A DNA stretch of 64,000 nt from the NCBI RefSeq assembly GCF_026642255.1, contig NZ_CP113264.1, positions 3,224,001 through 3,288,000 on the forward strand. Reading direction: 5' to 3'. The stretch comes from Streptomonospora nanhaiensis. GTDB taxonomy: Bacteria > Actinomycetota > Actinomycetes > Streptosporangiales > Streptosporangiaceae. Below, piece by piece: positions 8,508 to 17,366 of this stretch (its first letter is position 1; every line of letters begins with the position of its first letter). A program made the translations under genes and the position numbers. A model generated the notes under the pieces. The model was not told the DNA's origin, did no database searches, and worked only from the letters and a program-made list of their open reading frames with translations.

Positions 8508-9599
8508 TCATCGCCTCTCCGGGCCCGCCGGGTTCGGCGGCGGGGGCAACGAATTCATGACGCCGCCCGGGCCCCTCGCGGTGGCGGCCCCGGCGCAGGT
8601 CCGCGCTCGCGTCCCCGTCCGTCCCCGGGCACGGAGGCGCAGCGGCGACCGCGACACGAGGACCGCCGCGCCGGGCAGCGCGGCGACCAGGGAGAGGAGG
8701 CCGTAGAGCACCGAGACCGTCACCCCGGTGGCGGCGCCCAGGCCGGCCGCGCCGAACGCCAGCGCCGTGACCGCCTCGCGCGGCCCCCAGCCGCCGACGT
8801 TCACCGGCAGGCTCATCGCCAGCAGGGCCAGCACCACCAGGGGGACCAGCTGCTGCACCGGCGCGGTGACACCGGCGAGGCGCGCCGCCACCGCGAACAG
8901 GGTCACGTGCCCGGCCAGCGCCGCCGCGGACAGCAGAACCACGCGCGGCCAGCGCGCGAACACCCCCGAGCGGACGTCGGCCGCGGCGGTGCGCAGGGCC
9001 CGCCACCAGCGGGTTCCGCGGGCACGGCCCGCCCGCAGGCCGAACGCCGCCGCCAGGGCGACCGCCGCGACCGAGCCCGACGCCGCCCCCACCGCCCACA
9101 GGCCCGGACCGAGCAGCGCGGCCGGAAGGGCGAGGAGCAGCGCGGCTCCCGTCGCGGCCAGCACCGCCTGCCCCACCATGCGCTCCAGGACCACAGCGCG
9201 CACGCCCCGCCCGAGGTCGCCGCTGGACCGGCCGTGGCCGACCGCGCGGTTCACGTCCCCGAGCACCCCGGCGGGCAGCACCGCGTTCAGGAACACGGAC
9301 AGGTAGTAGTCGGCCACCGCGCGCCGGAACGGGAGGCGCAGGCCCACCCCGAGCGCCACCTCCCGCCAGCGGCACGCGCACAGCACCGTCGTCGCCGCGC
9401 CGATCCCCAGGGCGGTCAGGACCGGGCCGGCGCCCACGGCCGAGAAGGCGTCGGTGAACGTCCCGCCGGGGAACCACCACACCACCGCCGCCAGGATCGC
9501 GGCCCCGGCCGAGGTCCGGGCCCACACCCGCCACCGGCGGGACGGGGCGCCGCCGGTTCGCGGCCCCTCCCGTGTCCCCCGTGCGGTCGTGGCGGTCAT
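8508..9599 (-). CDS. Lysylphosphatidylglycerol-synthase-type transmembrane (flippase-like) protein
   Basis: A 363-residue polytopic protein of the LPG_synthase_TM/UPF0104 family. Typical family elements are seen: Arg-Trp-Arg near 65, then LNAVLPAGVLGDVNRA near residues 103-118, and Pro-Val-Asn-Val-Gly-Gly-Trp-Gly-Pro-Arg-Glu near 268-278. Characterised relatives are lipid flippase or membrane domains without the aminoacyl-transferase part; none is fused here. ATG at 9599 follows GGAGG; an open frame continues to 9746 but lacks a good ribosome site. In this cluster, with a CDP-alcohol phosphotransferase and a glycosyltransferase, it may translocate a glycosylated lipid-like product, which is inference. 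Confidence 0.8.
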   Translation of the reverse strand: MTATTARGTREGPRTGGAPSRRWRVWARTSAGAAILAAVVWWFPGGTFTDAFSAVGAGPVLTALGIGAATTVLCACRWREVALGVGLRLPFRRAVADYYLSVFLNAVLPAGVLGDVNRAVGHGRSSGDLGRGVRAVVLERMVGQAVLAATGAALLLALPAALLGPGLWAVGAASGSVAAVALAAAFGLRAGRARGTRWWRALRTAAADVRSGVFARWPRVVLLSAAALAGHVTLFAVAARLAGVTAPVQQLVPLVVLALLAMSLPVNVGGWGPREAVTALAFGAAGLGAATGVTVSVLYGLLSLVAALPGAAVLVSRSPLRLRARGRTGTRARTCAGAATARGPGGVMNSLPPPPNPAGPERR

Positions 9600-9912
9600 G
9601 CGCTCGTCGCCCCTCCGACGTCGGCGGGCCCGGCGGGGCCGCCGCGGTCCACCGTGCCTTCTCCGGGCGGCCGCGGCGTGCTCCGAGGGCGTGCCGGTTC
9701 CGCGCCCGGGCGCCCCGTCCGACCCGGAGGGGCGTATGTCCCGCACCTACCCGGGGCGGCGCACCCGTATCCCGGCGCGGACGGCCCCGGTCGCTCCCGC
9801 GGACTGCCCGCGTCCGGCGGTCCGGACGGGCCGTCCACCGTGCGGCGGCGTCCGGGGCCCGGCGGCCCGCCCGGGGACCGGGACGCGCACGGCGGGCCCG
9901 GCCGCGCCGCGC
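9600..9912. other. Intergenic region inside the leftward cluster
   Basis: No supported gene. The frame of the flippase-like gene stays open here but the translation is Arg/Gly/Pro-rich and lacks family similarity. No clear promoter or hairpin was identified, so the downstream pair (9599 and 8500) may be either read through from the upstream genes or transcribed separately. Confidence 0.4.
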
Positions 9913-10701
9913 TCATCCGCGGGCCGGGGGACGCGGGAGCACCAGCAGGTCGGTGTGGTGGACCGTCACGCCCAGCTCCCCCCGAGCGCACGCCTCCAGC
10001 CTCCGCTCCAGGTACGCGGCGCCGGGGAGCGAGGGGTCCTGCTCGACGGCGGCGCCCGTCCAGCCCCGCAGCCAGGCCCGCGTCAGCGCCGCGTCCCCGG
10101 GCCCCAGGCGCCACGGGCTCGGGAACATCCGCACCTGCCGACCCAGGCCCTCGAACGCGGCGGCCGCGGCCCCGGCCGCCTCCGGTCCCAGCCGGCCCTC
10201 CCGCCTCTGGTGGGCGTCGAACGCCTCCGCGAACGCCGCGTCCGACGGGTCCCCGGGCGAGAACTCCACCCGCCCGACCACCGAGAGCGAGAACAGCGCC
10301 GGGCACCCGGAGGCGGACACCGCCTCCGCGAGCCCCGCGACCTCGGCCCCGGTGAGCAGGTCGAGGAGCGCCGAGGCCACCACGAGGGTCACCCCCTCCA
10401 GGTCGCGGGCGCACAGCGCCGCCACGTCCCGGCGGCGCGTCCGCACCGAAGCGGCGGGGACCCGCCTCCCCGCCTCCTCCAGCAGGGCCGGGTCGCGGTC
10501 GAACAGGAGCCAGCGCTGGGGCCGGGGCAGCCGCGGCCCCAGCCAGCGCCCCAGCGACCCCGTCCCGCAGCCCAGGTCGGCGACCACCCGCCCGTGGTCG
10601 GCCAGGAGCGCGAGCGGGGCGGTGGAGCGGGCCCGCGCGTCCGCGCCCTCGCGCAGGGCCAGCCACTCCGGCGCGAACGCCGGGACACCGGTCGTGCTCA
10701 A
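9913..10701 (-). CDS. Class I SAM-dependent methyltransferase
   Basis: A 262-residue protein with the SAM-binding motif VVADLGCGTGSLG at residues 39-51, an acidic residue after the second strand (LLFDRD), and a Rossmann-type remainder. The substrate is unknown. The TTG start at 10701 overlaps the TGA of the glycosyltransferase (TTGA), follows GGAGG, and is the only start that fits the ORF without heavy overlap. It sits in the middle of the pterin/flavin-like cluster and probably decorates its product. Confidence 0.8.
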   Translation of the reverse strand: MSTTGVPAFAPEWLALREGADARARSTAPLALLADHGRVVADLGCGTGSLGRWLGPRLPRPQRWLLFDRDPALLEEAGRRVPAASVRTRRRDVAALCARDLEGVTLVVASALLDLLTGAEVAGLAEAVSASGCPALFSLSVVGRVEFSPGDPSDAAFAEAFDAHQRREGRLGPEAAGAAAAAFEGLGRQVRMFPSPWRLGPGDAALTRAWLRGWTGAAVEQDPSLPGAAYLERRLEACARGELGVTVHHTDLLVLPRPPARG

Positions 10702-11756
10702 GGCGTCGCCTCCCCGTCCAGGACGGCCGCCATGCGCCGGGCCGTCTCCTCCCATCCTGCCAAGCCCTCCCGCCGTGCGCGGGCCGAACGCCTCAGACGG
10801 GAGCGGAGGCCGGGGTCGGTGAGCCAGCGGCGCAGGGCGGCGGCCAGGGCCCCCGGGTCCCCGGGAGGCACCAGCAGTCCCGGACGGGAGCCGTCCGGGG
10901 CGGAGCCCAGCGCCTCGGGCACCCCGCCCACCGATGTCGCGGCCACGGGGACGCCCCGGGCCAGCGCCTCGGTCACGACCATGCCGTAGGTCTCCCCGCG
11001 CGAGGGCAGGACGAGGAGGTCGCAAGCGGTGTAGGCGGCCTCCAGGTCCGCGCCGGTGAGGGGCCCGGTGAAGGCCACCCGGTCCGCGAGGCCGTGCTCG
11101 CGGACCAGGCCGCGGAGGCGGGCCGCGTGTGCCCCCGCGTCCCCGGACGGGACCGGGCCGACGCACGCGCATCCCCAGGGCAGGCCCGCCAGCGCGGCGA
11201 GCGCGGACACGAGGACGTCGTGCCCCTTGCGCGGGGTCACCGAGGCCACGCACAGCAGGCGCGTGCCGTCGCCGACGGGGGAGAGGGGCACCGGGTCCGC
11301 GCCGGGCTCGACCACGTGCACGCCTTCCACCCCGTGGTGGGCGGACACCCGCCGCGCCGCCCACCGGCTCGTCGCCACCACGGCGGAGGCGGCCCGCAGG
11401 ACCGCACGCTCACGCGAGTCCAGGGCGGCGGCCCGCGCCTCGGGAAGCCCCGTCTCGTCGGCCAGCGGCAGGTGCACCAGGACCACCAGCCGCAACCGGG
11501 GCGCGTGGGGGAGCAGGACCTCGGGCACCCCGCAGGCGACGAGGCCGTCCAGGAGCACCGCGGCCCCGTCGGGGACGCCCTCCAGCACGCGGGAGAGGCC
11601 GGCCCGCGCGGCGGGGTCCGCGACGGGCCAGGCCCCGGGCACCGCCTCCTCCCGCACCGGGCGTCCCAGCCCGGCGAGGGCCTCGCGCAGGCGGCGGTCG
11701 TAGACCCCGCCGCCGCTGGGAGCGCCCCCGTGCGGGACGACGAGGACGGTCCTCAC
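10698..11756 (-). CDS. Family 4 glycosyltransferase (GT-B)
   Basis: A 352-residue GT-B protein. The N-terminus has the glycine-rich acceptor loop ([16 protein letters not shown]). The C-terminal half has the family hallmarks [11 protein letters not shown] near residue 172 and [29 protein letters not shown] split over about 246-274, containing the E-x7-E nucleotide-sugar motif (E251/E259). Retaining transfer from a nucleotide-sugar is expected; the acceptor is unknown. The GTG start overlaps the stop of the PTPS-like gene by 4 bases and its own stop overlaps the methyltransferase, giving a tightly coupled trio. Confidence 0.85.
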   Translation of the reverse strand: MRTVLVVPHGGAPSGGGVYDRRLREALAGLGRPVREEAVPGAWPVADPAARAGLSRVLEGVPDGAAVLLDGLVACGVPEVLLPHAPRLRLVVLVHLPLADETGLPEARAAALDSRERAVLRAASAVVATSRWAARRVSAHHGVEGVHVVEPGADPVPLSPVGDGTRLLCVASVTPRKGHDVLVSALAALAGLPWGCACVGPVPSGDAGAHAARLRGLVREHGLADRVAFTGPLTGADLEAAYTACDLLVLPSRGETYGMVVTEALARGVPVAATSVGGVPEALGSAPDGSRPGLLVPPGDPGALAAALRRWLTDPGLRSRLRRSARARREGLAGWEETARRMAAVLDGEATP

Positions 11757-12136
11757 AGCTCGCGCTCGTAGCTCGCCCAGGCCACGTGCGACTCGTGCAG
11801 GGTGACCGCGACCGAGTCCAGGCCCCGCGCCCTCGCGTCGATGCGCTCCACCAGCCGGTCCGCGACGACCCTGGCCAGGAACTCCGTGGTGGTGTTCACC
11901 CCGGCGAAGTCCGGTTCCTCGTCCAGGTTGCGGTAGTTGAGCTCGGCGACCAGCCCTCCCAGTTCACGGGTGGCCAGGCCGATGTCCAGCACGATGTTGT
12001 CCGCGTCGAGTTCGCGGCGGCGGAAGGTGGCGTCCACGACGAACGTCGCCCCGTGCAGCCGCTGGGCGGGACCGAACACCGCTCCGCGGAAACTGTGGGC
12101 GACCATCAGGTGGTCGCGGACGGTGACGCTGTACAT
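11753..12136 (-). CDS. 6-pyruvoyl-tetrahydropterin synthase (QueD)-like protein with a degenerate active site
   Basis: A 127-residue T-fold protein of normal family length. Two His ligands are kept (H14 and H28), but the canonical His-Gly-His is His-Gly-Ala here (A30). The catalytic Cys position is A24. The Asp-His-His region after the central helix reads Asn-Tyr-Arg (67-69). The C-terminal Glu that holds the pterin ring is kept (E115 in LHESHVAW). It therefore probably binds a pterin- or pyrimidine-like ring but cannot run the standard PTPS or QueD chemistry. I recall a Streptomyces coelicolor homologue (SCO6650) whose crystal structure likewise lacks zinc and the catalytic triad. ATG follows AGAGGAG. 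Confidence 0.8.
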   Translation of the reverse strand: MYSVTVRDHLMVAHSFRGAVFGPAQRLHGATFVVDATFRRRELDADNIVLDIGLATRELGGLVAELNYRNLDEEPDFAGVNTTTEFLARVVADRLVERIDARARGLDSVAVTLHESHVAWASYEREL

Positions 12137-12320
12137 CGACGGGCTCCTCTGCGGTGGGGGCCGGCCGGACGTTCCAGCCGGCGTCGTGGTGGGGAAGGCC
12201 GTTCGGCGGGCGCGGACGCACGTCCGGTCCGCCCGCGCCCGTACGCGGGACGCGGGTTCGACCGGTCGACGTGGTGGCCGACCACGGCCGCGCCCGCGCC
12301 CGCGCGGGACGCGGCGGCGT

Positions 12321-13301
12321 TCAGGGCTCCGGGTAGACGATGCGGTGGCACAGGGCGGGAAGGCTCCCGTCGGCGAGGCGCGGCATCACCGCCGGCAGCT
12401 CCTCGAACGGGCTCTCCCCGGTGACCAGTGCGTCGAAGACGGGGTCGGACAGCAGCTCCAGTGCGAGGTCGAGACGGTCGCCGTGCCCCCGCGACCCCCG
12501 GCGCGCGGGGGAGACCGCCCCGACCTGGCTGGAGCGCACGGTCAGGCGGCGCGAGTGGAAGCCCTCGCCCAGGGGCACGCACACCCGCCGGTCCCCGTAC
12601 CAGCTCATCTCCACCACCTCCCCCTCGTCGCGGACCAGTTCCAGGGAGCGCTCCAGCCCCGCGGGGTCGGCGCTGGTGTGGAAGACCCGGTCGCGCCCGA
12701 CGCCGGCGTCCCCGGGGAGCGCGAACTCCACCCCGAGCCGCTCCGCCAGGTCCGCGCGCCCGGGGTCGACGTCCACCAGCTGCACCCGCACCCCCGGCAC
12801 CCGGGAAGCCAGCCGGGCCACGGTGCACCCGACCATCCCCGCTCCGACCACCGTCAGCCGGTCGCCGAGCAGCGGCGGGGCGTCCCAGAGCGCGTTCACC
12901 GCCGTCTCCACCGCCCCCGCCAGGACCGCACGCCCCGGGGGCACGTCCCCGGGCACCGGCCGCAGCGCCCCGACCGGGAGCACGAACCGCGTCTGGTGCG
13001 GGAACAGGCTGAACACCGTCGTGCCCACCAGGTCCGGCGCGCCCTCCTCCACGACGCCGACGTTGAGGTAGCCGTACTTGAACGCGGAGCCGAAGTCCCC
13101 CTCCTGGAAGGGCGCCCGCATCACCTGCCGCTGGCTCGGCGGCACCGCGCCGCGGAACACCAGGGCCTCGGTGCCCCGGCTCACCCCCGAGTACAGGGAG
13201 CGCACCACCGCCTCGCCGGGCCCGGGAGGGGGCAGCACGCCCTCCCGGATCTCGCCCTCGCCGGGCGACCCCACCCAGAACGCCCGTGCCGTACGGCTCA
13301 T
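12321..13301 (-). CDS. MDR-family (alcohol dehydrogenase-like) oxidoreductase
   Basis: A 326-residue medium-chain dehydrogenase/reductase. The N-terminal part has [17 protein letters not shown] (about 34-50), the version found in BchC-like members where the usual catalytic-zinc Cys-Gly-x-Asp and Gly-His-Glu elements are absent. The Rossmann dinucleotide motif [15 protein letters not shown] is near residues 152-166, followed by an acidic VDVD for NAD(H). A zinc-independent NAD(P)-linked redox step is likely. ATG overlaps the stop of the CDP-alcohol phosphotransferase by 4 bases. A 184-base gap separates it from the PTPS-like gene. Confidence 0.8.
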   Translation of the reverse strand: MSRTARAFWVGSPGEGEIREGVLPPPGPGEAVVRSLYSGVSRGTEALVFRGAVPPSQRQVMRAPFQEGDFGSAFKYGYLNVGVVEEGAPDLVGTTVFSLFPHQTRFVLPVGALRPVPGDVPPGRAVLAGAVETAVNALWDAPPLLGDRLTVVGAGMVGCTVARLASRVPGVRVQLVDVDPGRADLAERLGVEFALPGDAGVGRDRVFHTSADPAGLERSLELVRDEGEVVEMSWYGDRRVCVPLGEGFHSRRLTVRSSQVGAVSPARRGSRGHGDRLDLALELLSDPVFDALVTGESPFEELPAVMPRLADGSLPALCHRIVYPEP

Positions 13302-14032
13302 GACCCTCCTCCTCGCCGTGCGCCGGTTCCGTGTCCGACGGCCCGCGTGCCGCCCGCCCCCGGCCCGGCCCGCCACAGCCCCGCCACGTCGCGCCCGAAG
13401 GACCAGGCCAGCAGCGCCAGGGCGCCCGCGGCCAGGGCCGTCGCACCCCCCGCGGGAACGACCGGGGCGGCGGCCGCCACCAGGGCCACGCCCTGGACGG
13501 CGGCCACCGCCTTGCGCGCCCGGCTCGGCGCCAGCGGTCCGCGCATCCACGGCGCCGCCCGCCCGGCGGCGACGAACGCGTACCGCATCGCGCCGATCGC
13601 CAGCACCCACCACCCCAGCTCCGCCGCCACCCGCACGCTCAGCACCAGGATCAGGAAGGCGTCCGCCTCCATGTCGAACCGCGCCCCGAACGACGACTCG
13701 GTCCCCGTGCGCCGGGCGACCAGGCCGTCCACGAGGTCCAGGGCCAGCGCGACCGACGCCAGGGCGACCAGGGGCCAGGCCGGACCGCCGTCCGCCACCA
13801 GGGCGACCACGCCGCCGATGAGCACCGACCGCGCCAGCGTCACCAGGTCCGCGGGACCCAGCCGGGACCGCCCGGACCTGCGCACCGCCCACGCCACGGC
13901 GGCCGCCCCCGCCAGCAGGAAGCCGGTACCGGCCGCCCAGCCCGCCGGGCCCAGGCCCGGGGCCCACGCGAGCAGCACCAGCAGCGCCGCCTGCGCGCAC
14001 GCGGCGGCCCCCAGGGCCGCGGGATCACCCAC
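13298..14032 (-). CDS. CDP-alcohol phosphatidyltransferase family protein
   Basis: A 244-residue protein with about six membrane segments. The complete family motif D-x2-D-G-x2-A-R-x8-G-x3-D-x3-D is present at residues 99-124 (D99, D102, G103, A106, R107, G116, D120, D124). Enzymes of this family transfer a phospho-alcohol group from a CDP-linked donor to an alcohol acceptor in the membrane. The acceptor and donor here are unknown. It overlaps the cyclohydrolase gene by 8 bases and the dehydrogenase by 4, so it belongs to the same pathway and suggests a phosphodiester-linked or membrane-bound end product. Confidence 0.85.
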   Translation of the reverse strand: MGDPAALGAAACAQAALLVLLAWAPGLGPAGWAAGTGFLLAGAAAVAWAVRRSGRSRLGPADLVTLARSVLIGGVVALVADGGPAWPLVALASVALALDLVDGLVARRTGTESSFGARFDMEADAFLILVLSVRVAAELGWWVLAIGAMRYAFVAAGRAAPWMRGPLAPSRARKAVAAVQGVALVAAAAPVVPAGGATALAAGALALLAWSFGRDVAGLWRAGPGAGGTRAVGHGTGARRGGGS

Positions 14033-14723
14033 GCGGACCGTCCAGGTGCGGGAGGTCGTGGCCCAGCCGGTCCCGCTTGGCGGTCAGGTACGCCACGTTC
14101 TCCCGGCGTGCGGGCATCAGCAGCGGAACCCGGGAGGCCACCTCCACCCCGTGCTCCCGGAGCGCCCGCACCTTGGCCGGGTTGTTCGACAGGAGCCGCA
14201 CCGACCGCACCCCCAGGTGGAGCAGGATCCGCGCGGCCGGACCGTAGTCGCGCACGTCCACGGGCAGCCCCAGGGCGGTCGCCGAGTCCACGGTGTCCAG
14301 GCCGTGCGCGTCCTGGACGGCGAGGGTGCGCACCTTCTCCACCAGCCCGATACCGCGTCCCTCGTGTCCGCGCAGGTACACGACCACGCCCCGTCCCTCG
14401 GCGCAGATCAGGTCCAGGGCGGCCTCCAGCTGGTCCCCGCACTCACAGCGCAGCGCTCCGAAGACGTCGCCGGTCACGCACTCCGAGTGCGCCCGGGCCA
14501 GCACGTCCTCGCCCCCGCACACCTCGCCCAGGACCAGCGCGGCGTGCTCCCGGCCGTCGGAGGGGTCCCGCAGGGCCACGATGCGGAACGGCCCCCGCCT
14601 GGTGGCGAGCTCCGCCTCGGCCACGGCCGCGGGGCCCACGGCCGGCACCCCCGTGCCCAGCCCCTCCGGCCCCGCCCCGTCCGAACGGCTCCCGTCCGCC
14701 CCGCCCACGCCCTGACAGCTCAT
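14025..14723 (-). CDS. GTP cyclohydrolase II-like protein with catalytic Tyr replaced
   Basis: A 232-residue RibA-type protein without a RibB domain. The zinc ligands are present (C82, C93, C95; SECVTGDVFGALRCECG), as are the GTP-binding HEGRGIGL (120-127) and the LLSNNPAKV motif (177-185). The residue matching E. coli RibA Tyr105 is Leu134 (KVRTLAVQD against KIRAYALQD). In the S. coelicolor paralogue SCO6655 the same position is Met and, as I recall the work, the enzyme stops at the formamidopyrimidine stage. A similar truncated reaction is expected here, feeding the cluster and not riboflavin. ATG at 14723 follows GAGGGGGC; the longer open frame upstream is low-complexity. Confidence 0.85.
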   Translation of the reverse strand: MSCQGVGGADGSRSDGAGPEGLGTGVPAVGPAAVAEAELATRRGPFRIVALRDPSDGREHAALVLGEVCGGEDVLARAHSECVTGDVFGALRCECGDQLEAALDLICAEGRGVVVYLRGHEGRGIGLVEKVRTLAVQDAHGLDTVDSATALGLPVDVRDYGPAARILLHLGVRSVRLLSNNPAKVRALREHGVEVASRVPLLMPARRENVAYLTAKRDRLGHDLPHLDGPRG

Positions 14724-14967
14724 AAGCCCCCTCGATCCGTCTCGGAACAGCGGCCACACACGCCCGGTGCCCGGTGGCCCCCCGGGGAAAACCTCGCACA
14801 GGTCGGGCGCGGGGCCGGGGAGGCGCGAGCCGGGGGCGGCGGGGGCTCCGCCCCGTCCCCGGGCCGGCGCGGGCGCTCCCCGGCCCGTCCGGCCGAAGGC
14901 GTCGGGGCCCGTTCCGCGGGCCGCCCCGCTCCGCCCTCCACGACCGGGGGCAGGTCGGGGGCCTTGG

Positions 14968-14992
14968 CTGGAAAGCGCTTGCCCAGTAGGGT
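14968..14992 (+). promoter_or_regulatory. LacI-type operator overlapping a -10 box upstream of the rhamnogalacturonan lyase
   Basis: The near-palindrome CTGGAAAGCGCTTGCCCAG (14968-14986), centred on AGCGCT, has the form of LacI/GalR-family operators. TAGGGT (14987-14992) directly after it is a likely -10 hexamer. A repressor here would block the promoter for the lyase gene starting at 15023. It differs from the AACGTT-centred sites before the rhamnose operon. Confidence 0.6.
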
Positions 14993-15022
14993 GGGCCACC
15001 CCGGCACGAGGAGGCGCCGCCC

Positions 15023-17356
15023 GTGGACATCCCCCGGAGCCCCGTCCTGAGAAGAAGCCCCCTGGTCGCAGGTGTGTGCGCGGTCGTCCTGGCCGCCTCC
15101 GCCGGCCCCGCCCCGGCCGAGCCGCGGGACGGCCCGGGGATCCGGCTGGAGCGGCTGGACCGGGGCCTGGTCGCGGTCCAGGCCGAGGACGGCGTCCTCC
15201 TGAGCTGGCGGCTGCTCGCCCACGAGGTCACCGGGCACACGGACACCGGGCTCAGGGGGCCGAGGTTCGCCGTGTACCGGGACGGCAGGGGCATCGCGAC
15301 CGTGGCGGACAGCACCAACCTCCTCGACCCCGGGGGCTCGGAGGACTCCCGGTACGAGGTCGTGCCGCTGCCGAGGAGCTCCGGCGGACGGCTCGACATC
15401 GGTCCCGCCGGCGAGGCGTCCGTGTGGGCGGACGGCCACCACGACCTGCCCCTGAGCAAGCCGGAGGGCGGCACGACCCCGGCGGGGGAGCGGTACGGGT
15501 ACACCGCCAACGACGTGGCCGTGGGAGACGTGGACGGCGACGGCCGGTACGAGTTCGTCGTCAAGTGGGAGCCCACCAACGCCAAGGACGTCTCCCAGCG
15601 GGGGTACACCGGCAACACCTACGTGGACACCTACACCCTGGAGGGCGAACTGCTGCACCGCGTCGACCTGGGCGTGAACATCCGCTCGGGGGCGCACTAC
15701 ACCCAGTTCCTCGTCTACGACCTCGACGGCGACGGACGGTCCGAGCTGATGCTCAAGACCGCGCCGGGGACCAGGACGCTGTCCTTCGACGGGGACGGGG
15801 GCGTGACGGAGGAGTACGTGACGCTGCCGGAGGAGGACGTCGCGGCCGGCCACGGCCACGGCGACGACCACCGGATGAGCGCGGCGGACTACCACGAGCA
15901 CCTGGTCGGGATGTTCCAGGACTGGCACGGGCACCCCGAGGTGGTGGCGGGGAACTGGCCGGGCACCGTGGAGGAGGCCCTGGGCCTGGAACCGGAGTAC
16001 GACCACCCGCTCGACAGGGACGACGCCGCCGCGCTCGCGGACTTCTTCGTGGACGAGTACGCCCCGGGGCGCAGCGGGCGCAACCTGCTCCGGGAGTTCG
16101 AGGGCTTCGTCGTGGACGGCCCGGAGTACCTGACCGTCTTCGACGGCCTGACCGGCGCGGAGCTGGACACCGTCCGCTACGAGCCGGGCCGGGGCGACGA
16201 CGGGCTCCTGTGGGGCGACTACGCCATGGCGCGCATCGAACCGGGCAACCGGGTCGACCGCTTCCTGGCGGGCGTGGCCTACCTGGACGGCGAGCGCCCG
16301 TCGGCGGTGTTCGCCCGGGGCTACTACACGCGCTCGGCCGTGGCGGCCTACGACTTCGACGGCGAGTCGATCCGCCGCCGCTGGCTGGCCGACAGCGGAC
16401 ACGTCCCGATGGACAACCCCTTCGACGCCTCGCCGCACGCGGGCCGGGGCTCGGACCCCGCGCTGGGCGCGCTGGCCGGACAGGGGTTCCACTCCCTGGA
16501 CGTGGCCGACGTGGACGGGGACGGGCGCCAGGAGATCGTCTACGGAGCGGCGACGCTGGACGACGACGGGACGCTCCTGTACTCCTCGCACGCCCCCGGG
16601 CCCCCCGGAAGCGCGGTGGAGGGCGAGTACACCAAGCTCGGGCACGGCGACGCGATGCACGTGGGGGACCTCGACCCGGACCGGGACGGCCTGGAGGTCT
16701 GGACGGTGCACGAGGGGGGCGCGCACGCGCCCTACGGCTTCGCGATGCGCGACGCCGCCACGGGGGAGGTCCTCTTCGGCGGGTACACGGGCGTGGACAC
16801 CGGCAGGGCCATGGTCGGCGACATCGACCCGGACGTCCCCGGGCTGGAGGCGTGGTCCTCGATGCCGCCCGGCGACGACGTCGAGGCCGGGCTGTGGAGC
16901 GCCGGCGGGGAGTACCTGGGGGACAGGACCCCGGGCACCGACATGAGCATCCGCTGGGCCGCCGACATGACCACCCAGGTCGTGGAGCGCACCGGGACCG
17001 GGGAGCAGACGCAGGTCCCGGCGGTCGTGGACTGGAGGCGCGGCACGCTGCTCACCGCGGAGGGGACCCTCACCAACAACGGGACGAAGGGGAACCCCGC
17101 CCTCGTCGCGGACGTGCTCGGCGACTGGCGGGAGGAACTGGTCCTGCGCACCGCGGACAGCACGGCCCTCAGGATCCACACGAGCACCGAGGTGACCGAC
17201 CGCAAGCTGCACACGCTCATGCAGGATCCCCAGTACCGGGTGGGCGCGGCCCGGCAGCAGACCGGTTACAACCAGCCCGCCCAGCCGTCCTTCCACCTGG
17301 GGTCGGACACCGACTGGGCGGGGGTCCCGGTGCCCGACGCCGTGTATCCGGAGTAG
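15023..17356 (+). CDS. Secreted rhamnogalacturonan lyase, polysaccharide lyase family 11
   Basis: A 777-residue protein. An Arg-rich start and a hydrophobic core ending in Ala-Ser-Ala-Gly-Pro-Ala-Pro-Ala-Glu give a signal peptide of about 32 residues. The mature part follows PL11 enzymes (YesW/YesX type), a beta-propeller with repeated calcium-type loops: GDVDGDGRYEFVVKW near 168, YDLDGDGRSELMLKT near 233 and ADVDGDGRQEIVYG near 494. It cleaves the rhamnose-galacturonate backbone of pectin by beta-elimination outside the cell. GTG at 15023 follows GAGGAGG. It is divergent from the ribA-like cluster and lies upstream of the rhamnose uptake operon; it has its own operator. Confidence 0.9.
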   Translation: MDIPRSPVLRRSPLVAGVCAVVLAASAGPAPAEPRDGPGIRLERLDRGLVAVQAEDGVLLSWRLLAHEVTGHTDTGLRGPRFAVYRDGRGIATVADSTNLLDPGGSEDSRYEVVPLPRSSGGRLDIGPAGEASVWADGHHDLPLSKPEGGTTPAGERYGYTANDVAVGDVDGDGRYEFVVKWEPTNAKDVSQRGYTGNTYVDTYTLEGELLHRVDLGVNIRSGAHYTQFLVYDLDGDGRSELMLKTAPGTRTLSFDGDGGVTEEYVTLPEEDVAAGHGHGDDHRMSAADYHEHLVGMFQDWHGHPEVVAGNWPGTVEEALGLEPEYDHPLDRDDAAALADFFVDEYAPGRSGRNLLREFEGFVVDGPEYLTVFDGLTGAELDTVRYEPGRGDDGLLWGDYAMARIEPGNRVDRFLAGVAYLDGERPSAVFARGYYTRSAVAAYDFDGESIRRRWLADSGHVPMDNPFDASPHAGRGSDPALGALAGQGFHSLDVADVDGDGRQEIVYGAATLDDDGTLLYSSHAPGPPGSAVEGEYTKLGHGDAMHVGDLDPDRDGLEVWTVHEGGAHAPYGFAMRDAATGEVLFGGYTGVDTGRAMVGDIDPDVPGLEAWSSMPPGDDVEAGLWSAGGEYLGDRTPGTDMSIRWAADMTTQVVERTGTGEQTQVPAVVDWRRGTLLTAEGTLTNNGTKGNPALVADVLGDWREELVLRTADSTALRIHTSTEVTDRKLHTLMQDPQYRVGAARQQTGYNQPAQPSFHLGSDTDWAGVPVPDAVYPE

Positions 17357-17366
17357 CCGTCGGGCG

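Noticed and set aside
14720..17296. An 858-codon minus-strand frame opposite the PL11 lyase
   Set aside because: Pure antisense shadow; the plus strand carries a full PL11 enzyme with signal peptide.
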